Assembly (NCBI GenBank): GCA_002456995.1
Contig: NTKC01000008.1
Coordinates: 1-64,000, forward strand
Source: Candidatus Thioglobus sp. MED-G25
Lineage (GTDB): Bacteria > Pseudomonadota > Gammaproteobacteria > Arenicellales > UBA868
Reading direction: 5' to 3'
Length of the DNA: 64,000 nucleotides
The position numbers and the translations under genes were made by a program. Shown piece by piece: positions 26,717 through 37,832 of the stretch. Position 1 is the stretch's first letter. Every line of letters begins with the position of its first letter. The notes beneath the pieces were generated by a model, which was given only the letters and a program-made list of their open reading frames with translations, searched no databases and was not told the DNA's origin.

Positions 26717-26779
26717 TACAATTCACCCTGTACGGCAATATCGCCTTACAACATTGATTTTAGCCTCGGGAAACACCCC

Positions 26780-27946
26780 ATGGAATCCGCAACTGCACTC
26801 AATTTTGCTCTTGGGGAAACGACCGATCTTCTGCGTGACTCGATCCGTGAATTTGCTCGTGCCGAAATCGCGCCGCAGGCATCAGAGATTGACCAAAATA
26901 ATCACTTCCCCCGTGAATTATGGGGGAAAATGGGAGACTTGGGCCTGCTCGGTATCACGGTAGAGGAAGCCTTTGGTGGAGCTGGGATGGGCTATTTACA
27001 GCACACCGTGGCCATGGAGGAAATCAGCCGTGCGTCAGCGGCTGTCGCATTATCTTATGGCGCCCACTCGAATCTTTGCGTCAACCAGATCCGTCGTAAC
27101 GGTACCGACGACCAGAAACACAAATACCTCCCCAAGCTGATCAGTGGCGAGCACATCGGTGCATTGGCCATGAGCGAACCTAGCAGTGGTTCAGACGTTG
27201 TCAGCATGCAGCTTCACGCTGATCGGGTTGACGACGGTTTTCTACTCAACGGCAACAAAATGTGGATTACCAACGGGCCCGACGCTGATGTGCTCGTCAT
27301 CTATGCCAAGACGGAACCCAAAGCAGGATCTAATGGAATCAGCGCATTTCTGATTGAAAAATCGTTCACCGGATTTTCCACCGGTAAAAAACTCGACAAA
27401 CTTGGCATGCGAGGTTCCAATACCAGTGAGCTGATATTTGAAGACTGTGCGGTACCGGAAGAAAACATGCTGGGTGAACTGAATACCGGCGTTCAGTTAC
27501 TGATGAGCGGCCTTGACTACGAGCGTGTTGTGCTTTCCGGTGGTCCCCTAGGAATCATGCAGGCCTGTATGGACGTGGTGCTCCCCTACGTGCATGAACG
27601 CACACAATTTGGTCAACCCATCGGCCAGTTCCAGCTGATGCAAGGTAAGCTGGCCGATATGTACACGACTATGAATGCCTCACGAGCTTATGTTTATGCT
27701 GTCGCTGCGGCGTGCGACAGAGGAGAAACAACAAGAAAGGATGCGGCTGGCGCCATTCTCTATGCTGCAGAAAAAGCCACATGGATGGCGCTTGAATCCA
27801 TCCAGGCTCTGGGGGGTAATGGTTACATCAACGACTATCCCACCGGTCGACTGCTCCGAGACGCAAAACTTTACGAAATCGGTGCCGGCACCAGCGAAAT
27901 CCGACGTATGTTGATCGGCAGAGAACTTTTTGACGACACACGATGA
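26780..27946 (+). CDS. ivd: Isovaleryl-CoA dehydrogenase
   Basis: This acyl-CoA dehydrogenase of 388 residues has the Ivd-specific stretch [21 protein letters not shown], where the Glu in DYERVV aligns with the catalytic base of human Ivd (other short-chain dehydrogenases carry it near the C-terminus). Other signatures are [36 protein letters not shown] and the C-terminal [17 protein letters not shown]. It oxidises isovaleryl-CoA to 3-methylcrotonyl-CoA with FAD. It is the first gene of the operon ivd-thiolase-mccB-hydratase-mccA on the plus strand. Confidence 0.95.
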   Translation: MESATALNFALGETTDLLRDSIREFARAEIAPQASEIDQNNHFPRELWGKMGDLGLLGITVEEAFGGAGMGYLQHTVAMEEISRASAAVALSYGAHSNLCVNQIRRNGTDDQKHKYLPKLISGEHIGALAMSEPSSGSDVVSMQLHADRVDDGFLLNGNKMWITNGPDADVLVIYAKTEPKAGSNGISAFLIEKSFTGFSTGKKLDKLGMRGSNTSELIFEDCAVPEENMLGELNTGVQLLMSGLDYERVVLSGGPLGIMQACMDVVLPYVHERTQFGQPIGQFQLMQGKLADMYTTMNASRAYVYAVAAACDRGETTRKDAAGAILYAAEKATWMALESIQALGGNGYINDYPTGRLLRDAKLYEIGAGTSEIRRMLIGRELFDDTR

Positions 27947-27963
27947 CACAAAACGGAGAACGT

Positions 27964-29151
27964 ATGAGTGAAGACTCGATCGTAATTACTGGTGCAGCAC
28001 GGACTCCACTCGGAGGCTTTCAAGGTGACCTGGGCTCGGTTACAGCACCGGAACTTGGTGCCATAGCCATAGACGCCGCTGTAGAACGATCCCGTATCGC
28101 CCCAGAGACCATCGACGAAGTGTTGATGGGGTGTGTATTGCCCGCAGGCCAAGGCCAGGCACCCGCAAGGCAGGCCGCTCTCGGAGCCGGCCTGCCGTTG
28201 CACGTCGGCTGTACCACAATCAATAAAATGTGTGGTTCCGGTATGAAGGCAGTGATGCTTGCAAACGACCTGATCGCATCAGGGAGTGCGAATACAGCAA
28301 TTGGTGGTGGTCAAGAAAGCATGAGCAATGCGCCATTTCTCCTGCCAAAAGCCAGGGGTGGATACCGATTGGGTCACGGAGAAGTGGTTGATCACATGTT
28401 TCTGGATGGTCTCGAGGATGCCTATGAACCCGGTCGACTGATGGGTACGTTTGCCGAAGACTGTGCTGATCGATATGTGTTTTCGAGAGAAGATCAGGAC
28501 GATTTCGCGATTGAATCCCTGACCCGTGCCAAAGAAGCCATCGAAAGCGGCGCTTTTCAGAATGAAGTTGTTCCAGTTACCGTTTCGGATCGGACAGGCG
28601 AGCACCTGGTCGATTATGACGAGCAACCGCTTAAAGGAAACGTCGAAAACATACCACGCCTCAAACCAGCGTTTCGCAAAGGCGGTACTGTGACTGCTGC
28701 CAATTCAAGCTCAATTTCAGATGGTGCCGCTGCGCTGGTTTTGATGCGTCTATCTGCTGCTGAAAAGGGCGGCCACGTCCCATTGGCCAAAATTGTCGGG
28801 CATGCCAGTCACGCCCAGGAACCTGCTCTGTTCACAACTGCGCCCGTGTTTGCAATTAGAAAGCTGCTCGAAAAACTCAACTGGAAAGCGACAGACGTTG
28901 ATCTCTATGAGATCAACGAGGCATTTGCAGTAGTCACAATGGCGGCGATGCGTGATCTTGAACTGGACCACCAACAGGTCAACCGACACGGCGGCGCCTG
29001 TGCTCTGGGTCACCCTATAGGTGCCTCAGGTGCAAGAATAATCGTGACCCTACTCTCAGCGCTTCAGAGATACGATATGCACAAAGGCATTGCTGCACTG
29101 TGCATCGGTGGAGGTGAAGCAACTGCCATGGCCTTTGAGCGACTGAACTGA
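27964..29151 (+). CDS. Acetyl-CoA acetyltransferase (thiolase)
   Basis: The protein has 395 residues; the ATG at 27964 has GGAGAA five bases upstream, which is better than the in-frame ATG at 27943 that overlaps the ivd stop. Thiolase active-site blocks are all present: INKMCGSGMKAVMLANDL (nucleophile cysteine), NEAFAVVTMAA, HGGACALGHPIGASGARI (histidine) and ALCIGGGEATA (second cysteine). In a leucine operon its role would be cleavage of acetoacetyl-CoA to acetyl-CoA. The usual partners here (HMG-CoA lyase, CoA transferase) are absent. Confidence 0.92.
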   Translation: MSEDSIVITGAARTPLGGFQGDLGSVTAPELGAIAIDAAVERSRIAPETIDEVLMGCVLPAGQGQAPARQAALGAGLPLHVGCTTINKMCGSGMKAVMLANDLIASGSANTAIGGGQESMSNAPFLLPKARGGYRLGHGEVVDHMFLDGLEDAYEPGRLMGTFAEDCADRYVFSREDQDDFAIESLTRAKEAIESGAFQNEVVPVTVSDRTGEHLVDYDEQPLKGNVENIPRLKPAFRKGGTVTAANSSSISDGAAALVLMRLSAAEKGGHVPLAKIVGHASHAQEPALFTTAPVFAIRKLLEKLNWKATDVDLYEINEAFAVVTMAAMRDLELDHQQVNRHGGACALGHPIGASGARIIVTLLSALQRYDMHKGIAALCIGGGEATAMAFERLN

Positions 29152-29177
29152 CCGGTTGTCAGTAAGTACACACAGTC

Positions 29178-30785
29178 ATGACCATATTTAACAGTGCAAT
29201 CGAGATCAGTGGTGGTGATTTTCAACAAAACCGCAGCGCCATGCGGGATAAGGTTGAAGAACTTCGTCAGGCTGTATCCACCGTCGCAATCGGTGGCTCA
29301 CAGATCGCTCGCCAAAAACATCTTGATCGAGATAAATTACCAGTACGTGAACGGGTCAGTAAACTTATTGATCCAGCAACACCATTTCTTGAACTTTCCC
29401 AGCTTGCCGCGTGGGATATGTACGATGGCAAAGTACCGGCCGCTGGCATCATCACCGGAATTGGCAGAATCAGTGGCCGAGAATGTGTTGTAGTTGCCAA
29501 TGACGCAACCGTCAAGGGTGGTACGTACTTCCCACTTACCGTCAAGAAACACCTGCGTGCCCAGACCATTGCTTCAGAGAATAGGCTGCCCTGTATCTAC
29601 CTGGTTGATTCCGGCGGTGCTTTTTTACCCAAACAGGACGAGGTATTTCCGGATCGGGAACATTTCGGTCGAATATTCTTTAATCAGGCAAATATGTCTG
29701 CAGCCGGCATCCCGCAGATCGCTGTTGTGATGGGATCATGCACTGCTGGCGGCGCTTATGTTCCTGCCATGTCGGATCAGACCATTATCGTACGTGATCA
29801 GGGTACTATTTTTCTCGGCGGGCCACCGCTTGTAAAAGCCGCAATTGGTGAGGAAGTCACTGCTGAAGACCTTGGAGGTGCTGACGTACACACCCGAATT
29901 TCAGGTGTTGCCGACTATCTCGCTGACAACGATCACCATGCACTTGAACTCACTCGTACTCTCGTCGCGAACTTGAACTCACCATTAAATACACCCATTG
30001 AGCGGATCGAACCCAGGGAACCCGTCTACGATCCACAAGAACTATATGGAGTGATTCCAAGCGATGTCAAAAAAGCCTACGATGTTCGCGAAATAATCTG
30101 TCGAATCGTTGACGCCAGTGAATTTACGGAATTTAAGGCCCGATACGGAACGACGCTGGTATGCGCATTTGCCCGTATTCACGGATATCCCATCGGGATT
30201 GTCGCGAACAATGGTGTTCTTTTTTCCGAATCTGCACTCAAGGGCGCACATTTTATTGAGTTGTGCAGCCAGCGACAAATCCCGTTGTTGTTTCTTCAGA
30301 ATATTACCGGTTTCATGGTAGGCAGACGCTATGAAAATCAGGGAATCGCCCGGGATGGTGCGAAGATGGTTACTGCGGTTGCCTGTAGCCGCGTACCCCG
30401 ATTTACGGTGATCATCGGTGGTAGCTTTGGTGCAGGAAATTATGGGATGTGTGGTCGTGCCTACGACCCAAAATTTCTGTGGATGTGGCCTAACGCCAGG
30501 ATTTCAGTGATGGGTGGTGAACAGGCTGCATCTGTGCTGACGGAAGTGCGTCGGGACAACACCCAGGGCCAGGGTAAGGCCTGGACTGATGATGACGAAA
30601 CAGCATTCAAAAACAGCATACGCGACCAGTACGAAACACAAGGGCATCCTTTTTATGCCAGCGCCAGACTCTGGGACGATGGTGTGATAGACCCGGTTGA
30701 TACCCGTCAAGTAGTCGCGCTGGGAATCTCCGCTGCGTTGAATGCTCCTGTCGAACCGACGCGATACGGCGTCTTCCGTATGTGA
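29178..30785 (+). CDS. mccB: Methylcrotonyl-CoA carboxylase, carboxyltransferase subunit
   Basis: The protein has 535 residues, typical for MccB/LiuB. Two crotonase-like halves are visible, with [21 protein letters not shown] and [19 protein letters not shown] in the first and [20 protein letters not shown] and [22 protein letters not shown] in the second, and GGEQAASVL near the end. [17 protein letters not shown] is characteristic of MccB as against propionyl-CoA carboxylase. It transfers the carboxyl from biotin to 3-methylcrotonyl-CoA. The stop overlaps the next gene's start. Confidence 0.95.
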   Translation: MTIFNSAIEISGGDFQQNRSAMRDKVEELRQAVSTVAIGGSQIARQKHLDRDKLPVRERVSKLIDPATPFLELSQLAAWDMYDGKVPAAGIITGIGRISGRECVVVANDATVKGGTYFPLTVKKHLRAQTIASENRLPCIYLVDSGGAFLPKQDEVFPDREHFGRIFFNQANMSAAGIPQIAVVMGSCTAGGAYVPAMSDQTIIVRDQGTIFLGGPPLVKAAIGEEVTAEDLGGADVHTRISGVADYLADNDHHALELTRTLVANLNSPLNTPIERIEPREPVYDPQELYGVIPSDVKKAYDVREIICRIVDASEFTEFKARYGTTLVCAFARIHGYPIGIVANNGVLFSESALKGAHFIELCSQRQIPLLFLQNITGFMVGRRYENQGIARDGAKMVTAVACSRVPRFTVIIGGSFGAGNYGMCGRAYDPKFLWMWPNARISVMGGEQAASVLTEVRRDNTQGQGKAWTDDDETAFKNSIRDQYETQGHPFYASARLWDDGVIDPVDTRQVVALGISAALNAPVEPTRYGVFRM

Positions 30786-31579
30786 GTGCCATGAAGACTG
30801 TGACCTGGGAAATTGACGACCGCGGTGTTGTTCACCTGACTTTAAACCGTCCGGCGGTACACAATGCTTTCAACGATGAATTGATTATGGAGTTAACAGG
30901 CTCATTGGAAAAGTCAGCTGGCGAGGCTGGAATAAGAGCGCTCGTGCTCAGTGGAAAAGGAAAGAGTTTTTCCGCGGGGGCCGATCTAAATTGGATGCAT
31001 CGTGCTGCGGATTATAGCCCTGAAGAAAATCAGGCGGACGCTGACAGACTGGCAGTCATGCTGCATACACTAGACAACTTTCCGGTGCCGACAGTCGTCG
31101 TGGTTAACGGTGCCGCATTCGGGGGAGGAGTCGGACTCGTTGCATCCTGTGACATCGCGCTGGCTTCAGACCGCGCCCTATTCTCCTTGTCGGAAGTCCG
31201 GTTAGGGCTGATACCCGCGACTATCAGCCCTTTCGTCGTTAACGCCATTGGCCAGCGCTCAGCCCGTCGTTATTTCCTAACGGGTGAGCGATTTGACGCA
31301 GCAACAGCGGCCCGAATCGGTCTGATCCACGATGTTGTTCCAGATTCAGACCTCGCTGAGGCGACTGACGCCATGATTAAGCAAATTCTGGTTGGCGGGC
31401 CTCAGTCTCAGATTGCTGCCAAAGCACTACTGTCACGCCTACGTGACAAGAACGATGAAGAAGACTCTGTAATCTGGACCGCCAGGCTGATTGCTGAAAT
31501 TAGGGCCACGGATGAAGCCAAAAGCGGAATCAGTGCATTCCTCAATAAAACGCCTCCGCCCTGGCACTCCAAGCCCTGA
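30782..31579 (+). CDS. liuC: Methylglutaconyl-CoA hydratase (enoyl-CoA hydratase family)
   Basis: The protein has 262-265 residues; the start is a GTG at 30782 that overlaps mccB or the ATG at 30791, with no clear ribosome site for either. Crotonase signatures are [38 protein letters not shown] and [21 protein letters not shown]. The placement between mccB and mccA is that of liuC, so the reaction is taken as hydration of 3-methylglutaconyl-CoA to HMG-CoA. Its stop TGA overlaps the ATG of mccA. Confidence 0.92.
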   Translation: MSAMKTVTWEIDDRGVVHLTLNRPAVHNAFNDELIMELTGSLEKSAGEAGIRALVLSGKGKSFSAGADLNWMHRAADYSPEENQADADRLAVMLHTLDNFPVPTVVVVNGAAFGGGVGLVASCDIALASDRALFSLSEVRLGLIPATISPFVVNAIGQRSARRYFLTGERFDAATAARIGLIHDVVPDSDLAEATDAMIKQILVGGPQSQIAAKALLSRLRDKNDEEDSVIWTARLIAEIRATDEAKSGISAFLNKTPPPWHSKP

Positions 31580-33585
31580 TGCTACATACCGTTCTGGTCG
31601 CCAATCGGGGGGAAATTGCCTGCCGAATCATCCAAACTGCAAAACGCGTTGGACTTCGGACTGTCGCCGTTTATTCTGAGGCCGACATTCGTGCCCGACA
31701 CGTGGAGATGGCTGACGAGGCGATCAACATCGGGCCAGCGCCAGTTGCGGAAAGCTACCTGAACCCTAACCGTATTCTTGATGCGGCGAGGTCATCGGCC
31801 AGCGATACGATTCATCCTGGCTATGGATTCCTGTCAGAAAATGCCGCTTTCGCACGCGACTGTGAAACTGCCGGCATGATATTCGTCGGCCCCCATGTTC
31901 ACACCATTGAAACGATGAGCGACAAGGCCCAAGCCAGACAAGTCGCTGAGCAAGCTGGTGTGCCGGTACTGGCCGGAATCCGCAGTGAAGACCAGTCAGT
32001 CGCGGGTCTTGTCTCAACTGGATCCATACTGGGTTTTCCGCTGATCATCAAACCAGTATCCGGTGGCGGGGGCAAAGGTATGCATGTTGCACGTACACCT
32101 GCCGAACTCCAAGTGCTTATTCCAACCAGTCAACGGGAAGCACAAACAGCTTTTGGCGACGAACGTCTCCTTCTTGAACGATACCTAGATCAACCACGCC
32201 ATATCGAAGTCCAGATATTCGGAGATCAACACGGCAACGTAGTTCACATGTTCGAGCGCGACTGCTCTCTTCAACGGCGGCACCAGAAAGTCATTGAAGA
32301 GGCCCCAGCTCAGAACTTGCGACCGGAACTCCGCTCGCAATTAACCGAGGCGGCTGTCGCTATCGCAAAAGCGATCAGTTACTGCGGAGCAGGTACCGTG
32401 GAATTTCTGGTCAGTGGTGATGAGTTTTTCTTTATGGAGATGAATACCCGACTCCAGGTCGAACATCCAGTAACTGAAATGATCACTGGAATCGATCTCG
32501 TTGAATGGCAATTTAAGGTTGCTGCAGGTGAACACCTACCCTGTAAACAAAATCAGATTCTGTGCTTGGGGCATTCAGTAGAGGCAAGGCTGTATGCCGA
32601 GGAAATCCAGAACGGATTTCTGCCCAGTGCTGGTGATTTGTTGTGGCTGCGCTTTCCGCCAAACAACAAGCATGTCCGCGTCGACACTGGTGTCAAAATG
32701 GGCGATACCATCGGTATTTATTACGATCCTATGATCGCTAAACTCATTGTTCACGATTGTGAACCCCGGCGAAGCTGGCAAAGGATGACGCAAGCGCTGC
32801 AACACTGTGGTGTTGCGGGCCTGGGCACCAATCTGTCTCTGCTGCGTGGGTTATCCAGCCACACGGGGGTTCGGTGCGCCGATACCGATACTGAATTTAT
32901 TGAACGCAATGCCAATGAATTCGTGGATACCAACCCCACCGATGTTGATGCGGCAAGTGCGCTCGCTGCATTTTACCTTTGGCGAAATGATCCATTCTGC
33001 CAAAGACACCACCGACGTGGCGACGCCGATTCCCCCTGGTCCGGTGCCAGTGGTTGGCGATTGAATTTACCGCCAGAGCTGCGATTCAACTTCGAGATCG
33101 ACGGCATTGCCCGAGAAGTGGTTGCAAAGGCCAACGGCAATACACTTGATAGCCAGATAGAGGACCGTTGCTACCAAGTGTTCGAGTCGATGACGCCCGG
33201 TGAGGACTTGTTTATCGTGCTGGACGGACAGATGCTGCGGGGCACCGCGTTTATGTCCGGCCACAATCTTTTAGTCGGCGTTAACGGCCTGTTCTTCACC
33301 GTGACCGATTCCCAGAGCGCCCAGTCAAGTCAGATTGACCAGAATTCGGGAACTGTCCAAGCAACAATGACCGGCCGAGTTATCCAAATCCTGGCAAAAC
33401 CAGGAGATCAGGTGGTCAAGGGAGATCCTGTAGTCGTTCTGGAAGCCATGAAAATGGAGCACAGCCTGAGAGCGCCTGTGACCGGACAGGTACGCACCCT
33501 GGACACGAACCTAGACCAACTTGTCGAACAAGGAGTCATCGTGGCTACGATCGATTCAGAGCCTACACCGTTGACCGAGAGTTAA
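31579..33585 (+). CDS. mccA: Methylcrotonyl-CoA carboxylase, biotin subunit
   Basis: The protein has 668 residues. Biotin carboxylase domain: VLVANRGEIACRIIQTAKRV at the start, HPGYGFLSENAAFA, the ATP-grasp loop KPVSGGGGKGMHV, and ERDCSLQRRHQKVIEEAP and MNTRLQVEHPVTE up to about residue 300. A middle BT domain is followed by a C-terminal biotinyl domain with VVLEAMKMEHSL (lysine about residue 625). It makes carboxybiotin for MccB. It is last in the operon; the HMG-CoA lyase gene usually found next is missing, and a convergent ThDP-enzyme gene ends 15 bp later. Confidence 0.95.
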   Translation: MLHTVLVANRGEIACRIIQTAKRVGLRTVAVYSEADIRARHVEMADEAINIGPAPVAESYLNPNRILDAARSSASDTIHPGYGFLSENAAFARDCETAGMIFVGPHVHTIETMSDKAQARQVAEQAGVPVLAGIRSEDQSVAGLVSTGSILGFPLIIKPVSGGGGKGMHVARTPAELQVLIPTSQREAQTAFGDERLLLERYLDQPRHIEVQIFGDQHGNVVHMFERDCSLQRRHQKVIEEAPAQNLRPELRSQLTEAAVAIAKAISYCGAGTVEFLVSGDEFFFMEMNTRLQVEHPVTEMITGIDLVEWQFKVAAGEHLPCKQNQILCLGHSVEARLYAEEIQNGFLPSAGDLLWLRFPPNNKHVRVDTGVKMGDTIGIYYDPMIAKLIVHDCEPRRSWQRMTQALQHCGVAGLGTNLSLLRGLSSHTGVRCADTDTEFIERNANEFVDTNPTDVDAASALAAFYLWRNDPFCQRHHRRGDADSPWSGASGWRLNLPPELRFNFEIDGIAREVVAKANGNTLDSQIEDRCYQVFESMTPGEDLFIVLDGQMLRGTAFMSGHNLLVGVNGLFFTVTDSQSAQSSQIDQNSGTVQATMTGRVIQILAKPGDQVVKGDPVVVLEAMKMEHSLRAPVTGQVRTLDTNLDQLVEQGVIVATIDSEPTPLTES

Positions 33586-33600
33586 ACTTTAATTCCTTCT

Positions 33601-35142
33601 TCAGACCATCGCTTCAATCAGCATCGGCCCACTGTTACTAAATCCCGCTGCCAACGCAGTGTTGAACTGCTCGGCTGTATCTACCCTTATCCCCTCAACC
33701 CCCATACCTGCCGCCATCGCAACCCAGTCCAAATAAGGTCTATCGAGATCAAAAATATCGTGTGCAGTCGGTCCAGGCACAGCGCCTACATTTCTAAGTT
33801 CCCCGTGCAGTACAGCATACGATCGATTATTGAATATGACAGTCGTGACATTGAGATTTTCTCGTGCCTGCGTCCATAACGCCTGTACTGTGTACATCGC
33901 ACTCCCATCACCGGAAAGACACAGCACCGGTCGTTCAGGACAAGCCACAGCGGCACCGGTCGCTTCCGGCAAAGCGCGTCCGATCGCTCCACCGGTACCG
34001 GACAACCAGTCGTGTGGGGGACAGCCTCGAGTAAATGGATGAAGCCCGCGACCTGACGTGATCGACTCATCAGAGACGATCGCGCCTTCGGGAAGGAAGT
34101 GACCGACTGCGGCCCAAACAGCCTCGAGAGTCAGTTCACCGGAAGACAGTTCAGGGCGTTTCGCAGATTCCAAATCAGGCAACGTCGACTGTGCACCTAC
34201 CGAATCACACAGGCGTTCAAGAGCATCCTCAATGTCCTGTTCAGCCGTTGCTAGAACATGGACTTCACAATCCTGTGGAATGAGCAGGCTTGGCTTGTCT
34301 GGATAAGCAAAAAATGCGACCGGTGGCTTCGCGCCAACCAGAATCAAGTGACGGATGCCGTCGAGAACCTTAACTGCCTCGTCAACCACGTAGGGAATTC
34401 GTTCAATACCGACACGCCCTGCCCCGCGCTCGGTTCTGGCTGACATCAGTTCAGAACGTATTGCTGCGTTACTGTGCACAGAAATCCGGCTAGCGTTCTC
34501 GAGGGTTGGTGCACGCAGTGCCTTTCCACCCAGCAGTAACATAGCGGGCTCACCAGACTGCAGCGCCTGGGTGCAATTTTCTACAGCGGCCTCACTGGCT
34601 GTCTCAGGATTCTCTCGGGTGGGAACTGCGGCAACACCGGCTGCGTCGGTCCAAGCCGTATCAGCCGGTAGAATTAACGTTGAAATGGCGCCGGGGTGTG
34701 TCCGCGCAGCAGCGATCGCCTCGGCTGCATCAGAAGCAACGGATTTTGAATCAGCAGAAGTTCTAACCCAGTCAGAGACAGGGCGTGCGATACCTTCGAT
34801 ATCGGCGGTCAACGGTGCGTCGTAGGCTACGTGGTAAGTCGCGTGCTCTCCGACAATGTTGACAATCGGCGTTCTGGCTTTTTTGGCGTTGTGAAGATTT
34901 GACAGGCCGTTGCCGAGTCCAGGGCCCAGGTGCAGCAACGTGCCCGCGGGTTTGTCTGACATTCGACCGTAACCATCCGCAGCACCGGTCACGACGCCTT
35001 CAAACAAACAGAGGATGCAACGCATCCCATTAATCTTGTCCAAAGCAGCGCAGAAATGCATCTCTGATGTGCCTGGATTGGTAAAACAAACGTCGACGTC
35101 ACCGGCCAGCAGTGTTCGAACCAGACTTTCAGCACCATTCAT
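33601..35142 (-). CDS. Thiamine-diphosphate enzyme of the acetolactate synthase/benzoylformate decarboxylase family
   Basis: The protein has 513 residues. The N-terminal pyrimidine-binding part shows CFTNPGTSEMHFCAALD, then ILCLFEGVVTGAADGYGRM with the catalytic glutamate. The C-terminal diphosphate motif is CLSGDGSAMYTVQALWTQ and ends with VTTVIFNN. It is shorter than acetolactate synthase (about 570) and lacks the FAD-pocket features I would expect; it is closer in size to benzoylformate decarboxylase and similar 2-oxoacid decarboxylases. The substrate is unknown. It is on the minus strand, 166 bp after a methyltransferase gene, facing the leucine operon. Confidence 0.85.
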   Translation of the reverse strand: MNGAESLVRTLLAGDVDVCFTNPGTSEMHFCAALDKINGMRCILCLFEGVVTGAADGYGRMSDKPAGTLLHLGPGLGNGLSNLHNAKKARTPIVNIVGEHATYHVAYDAPLTADIEGIARPVSDWVRTSADSKSVASDAAEAIAAARTHPGAISTLILPADTAWTDAAGVAAVPTRENPETASEAAVENCTQALQSGEPAMLLLGGKALRAPTLENASRISVHSNAAIRSELMSARTERGAGRVGIERIPYVVDEAVKVLDGIRHLILVGAKPPVAFFAYPDKPSLLIPQDCEVHVLATAEQDIEDALERLCDSVGAQSTLPDLESAKRPELSSGELTLEAVWAAVGHFLPEGAIVSDESITSGRGLHPFTRGCPPHDWLSGTGGAIGRALPEATGAAVACPERPVLCLSGDGSAMYTVQALWTQARENLNVTTVIFNNRSYAVLHGELRNVGAVPGPTAHDIFDLDRPYLDWVAMAAGMGVEGIRVDTAEQFNTALAAGFSNSGPMLIEAMV

Positions 35143-35308
35143 TGCAGTTCCCTTAATAATCGTTGTACAACACCGTAGTGAAAATTTACAGGCTATATCG
35201 CTTCAGGCCCTAGGCCGGTCAGTCTACCTTGATAAACTGAGTCACGAAATAGGCATCTATATAAAACTCTCTGAACAACTCACCCTCAATCACAACCGAA
35301 ATGCTTTA

Positions 35309-36364
35309 TCAGTGGCGAACCGCGTAGAAAATCGTCATCTGACTCTTAAGCTCAAGTACTTCAAAACCATTAAAGCCGGCCTGCTTCACCAACGACTCCA
35401 TGCCCGATGGGCCAAGACACGTTCCAAGGCCAGGACCGCCAGCAGCTAACGACTGCGTCATACAGTGAAACACACTCATGCCGTAGTACAACGCGCCAAT
35501 AGGATTAATATTCTCAGTGAGGCTGTCCGCGACCTTCGGTTCAATTATGAACACTGTCCCATCAGCACTGAGCAATTCGCATAGTTTCTTCAGCACCCCC
35601 ACAGGATCTGTCAGATCATGAATACAGTCACAAGTGGTGATCAAATCAAATTGCCGCCCGGGTTCGAGATCCGAAAACGTACCCTGAACAAAATTAAGAT
35701 TACCGGTAAGCCCTGCATCCTGGGCATTTTTGCAAGCCTGCTCGATCGACGCTGGGTCAATGTCCAGACCGATGAACTGTGATTTAGGAAAAGCGTCGGC
35801 CATCGTAAGCGTTGCGTGTCCCGTACCACAACCAAAATCAAGCACACGCCCTCCTGCGGTTAGCTTTTCGTACACTGTCGGCATTGATTTCAACCAATAG
35901 CTGACAAAACGCTGCTCGTACAGCCCCCGGTTCATCAGGTCTATAGCCAGTATCCCGTCCTGCCCATAATCCTCGAACGGAACACCGCCGCCATTGATAA
36001 AAGCATCCGACACTCTGGGTGCAACGCTCAACATCATTGGTAATGAGTGGAGTAATCCTCCCATATAGTGATCGGTTCCTTCAGAAGCCAGAAGAAAACC
36101 GAGTTCATCAGGCAGTTCAAACGTGTCATTATCCACGTCGTATTGGAGATATTCGGCACACACCATCCCTTTCAGCCACTCTTCAACATAGCGCGGCTGC
36201 AAACCGCTTTTTTCAATGACATTCTCCATCGTCATTGGTCCTTGACCGGAAAGAGTCTGAAACAGGCCGGTCTGCGCGCCCACATATGCAAGGCCAGCTG
36301 CCATACCGCCGGATAAGTCCCTCATCACCTTGCCTGCGAATTCTTTGATTTTCTCTTTTTCCAT
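35309..36364 (-). CDS. Class I SAM-dependent methyltransferase with N-terminal dimerisation domain
   Basis: The protein has 351 residues; the ATG at 36364 (MEKEKIKEFAGKVMRDL) has GGGAG seven bases upstream. An N-terminal winged-helix-like dimerisation segment (LSGQGPMTMENVIEKSGLQP, VEEWLKGMVCAEYL) precedes the Rossmann core with motif I VLDFGCGTGHATLTMADAFP, motif II FIGLDIDPASIEQA and ITTCDCIHDLTDPV. This layout is shared with bacterial and animal methyltransferases of unknown substrate. It is followed by the ThDP enzyme on the same strand, but the 166-bp gap leaves joint expression open. Confidence 0.85.
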   Translation of the reverse strand: MEKEKIKEFAGKVMRDLSGGMAAGLAYVGAQTGLFQTLSGQGPMTMENVIEKSGLQPRYVEEWLKGMVCAEYLQYDVDNDTFELPDELGFLLASEGTDHYMGGLLHSLPMMLSVAPRVSDAFINGGGVPFEDYGQDGILAIDLMNRGLYEQRFVSYWLKSMPTVYEKLTAGGRVLDFGCGTGHATLTMADAFPKSQFIGLDIDPASIEQACKNAQDAGLTGNLNFVQGTFSDLEPGRQFDLITTCDCIHDLTDPVGVLKKLCELLSADGTVFIIEPKVADSLTENINPIGALYYGMSVFHCMTQSLAAGGPGLGTCLGPSGMESLVKQAGFNGFEVLELKSQMTIFYAVRH

Positions 36365-36571
36365 CGGTAATCTCCCAGCTACTGAAACCTTCATTGGTCA
36401 GGTGTACACCCCCGCTACACAGTGGATGATACCTGACCAATTCTACGCGGGTGAAGCAATATCCTGCTGTTTAACCCTTTCTGGAAACGGGTTGAATCGG
36501 TGGACGCTATAACACCATTACGCCAGGCAGCACGGTACAATATTATTTTGTTGTCCAACTTAAGGTAAACC

Positions 36572-37801
36572 ATGCTTGAATCCAGCCGCATTGTGCGCCG
36601 AACCACCCGGCAGGTTCGTATAGGGGGTATCAGGGTCGGAGGGGATGCGCCCATTGTCGTACAGTCGATGACCAATACCGATACCACCGACAGTGCGGCA
36701 ACCGCTGAACAAGTCATTCAACTGGCTGAAGCAGGATCGGAACTCGTCCGCATTACGGTCAACACAGACCAAGCAGCATCGGCCGTTGAAGACATTCGTA
36801 AACGGCTTGATGCAGCAGGCTGCACAGTGCCACTGGTGGGTGACTTCCACTACAACGGTCACAAACTTCTGGCCAAATTCCCAGCGTGTGCAGAAATCCT
36901 TGCCAAATACCGCATCAATCCCGGCAACGTGGGTCGGGGTGATCGTCACGACAGCCAGTTCAGACAAATGATCCAAATTGCCTGCCGCTACGAAAAACCG
37001 ATTCGCATCGGAGTTAATTGGGGATCTCTGGATCAGAATCTTCTTGCACAGCAGCTTGACGAAAACGCTGCCCAGCCAACCCCAAAATCACTCGCGGAAG
37101 TCACCCGAGATGCACTGGTAGAATCTGCTGTGCAAAGCGCTGAATTTGCCGTACGCGAGGGACTGACACACGATGCCATCATCCTCTCATGCAAAGTCAG
37201 TCGGGTGCAGGACCTCATTTCAGTGTACCGAGATCTCTCCGAGCGAAGCGACATGTCGCTGCATTTAGGGCTGACTGAAGCTGGCATGGGCGATAAAGGT
37301 ATCATCGCCTCTTCAGCTGCTCTGTCCATCCTGCTCCAGGAAGGAATTGGCGACACCATCCGGATGTCACTGACACCAGAACCAGGAGGTGATCGCACGC
37401 GCGAAGTCCGCGTCGCACAGGATCTGCTGCAGAGCATGGGTCTTCGTTCCTTTAGCCCGCAGGTCATAGCCTGTCCCGGGTGTGGCAGGACAACCAGCGA
37501 CTTCTTTCAGCACCTGGCAAATCAGGTGCAGACTCACCTCAAACAGCAGATGCCTGTGTGGCGCCTACAATATCCCGGGGTAGAGTCACTCTCTGTGGCA
37601 GTCATGGGCTGTGTGGTCAATGGGCCCGGCGAGAGCCGCCATGCCGATATCGGAATTAGTCTTCCCGGCAGTGGCGAACATCCTGTCGCGCCGGTTTACG
37701 AGGATGGGGAGAAAACAGTCACCCTCCGTGGCGACGACATCGCCGCTCAATTCCTAGCGCGGGTGGAAAACTATATTCAAAATCGGTTTGCAGACAACTG
37801 A
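36572..37801 (+). CDS. ispG: 4-hydroxy-3-methylbut-2-enyl diphosphate synthase
   Basis: The protein has 409 residues. The start [32 protein letters not shown] is the family's TIM-barrel opening. The 4Fe-4S ligands are in [15 protein letters not shown] (two cysteines) and [20 protein letters not shown] (third cysteine and glutamate). The enzyme converts methylerythritol cyclodiphosphate to HMBPP, a late MEP-pathway step that complements dxs and ispA at 20-23 kb. It stands alone and converges with fabB. Confidence 0.96.
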   Translation: MLESSRIVRRTTRQVRIGGIRVGGDAPIVVQSMTNTDTTDSAATAEQVIQLAEAGSELVRITVNTDQAASAVEDIRKRLDAAGCTVPLVGDFHYNGHKLLAKFPACAEILAKYRINPGNVGRGDRHDSQFRQMIQIACRYEKPIRIGVNWGSLDQNLLAQQLDENAAQPTPKSLAEVTRDALVESAVQSAEFAVREGLTHDAIILSCKVSRVQDLISVYRDLSERSDMSLHLGLTEAGMGDKGIIASSAALSILLQEGIGDTIRMSLTPEPGGDRTREVRVAQDLLQSMGLRSFSPQVIACPGCGRTTSDFFQHLANQVQTHLKQQMPVWRLQYPGVESLSVAVMGCVVNGPGESRHADIGISLPGSGEHPVAPVYEDGEKTVTLRGDDIAAQFLARVENYIQNRFADN

Positions 37802-37832
37802 TCCTGCCGTACAGATCCGCCGATCAGACAAC

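Noticed and set aside
33601..35142. Acetolactate synthase large subunit (ilvB/ilvI)
   Set aside because: Too short for IlvB, no small-subunit gene next to it, and the start resembles benzoylformate-decarboxylase-like enzymes as much as acetolactate synthase.
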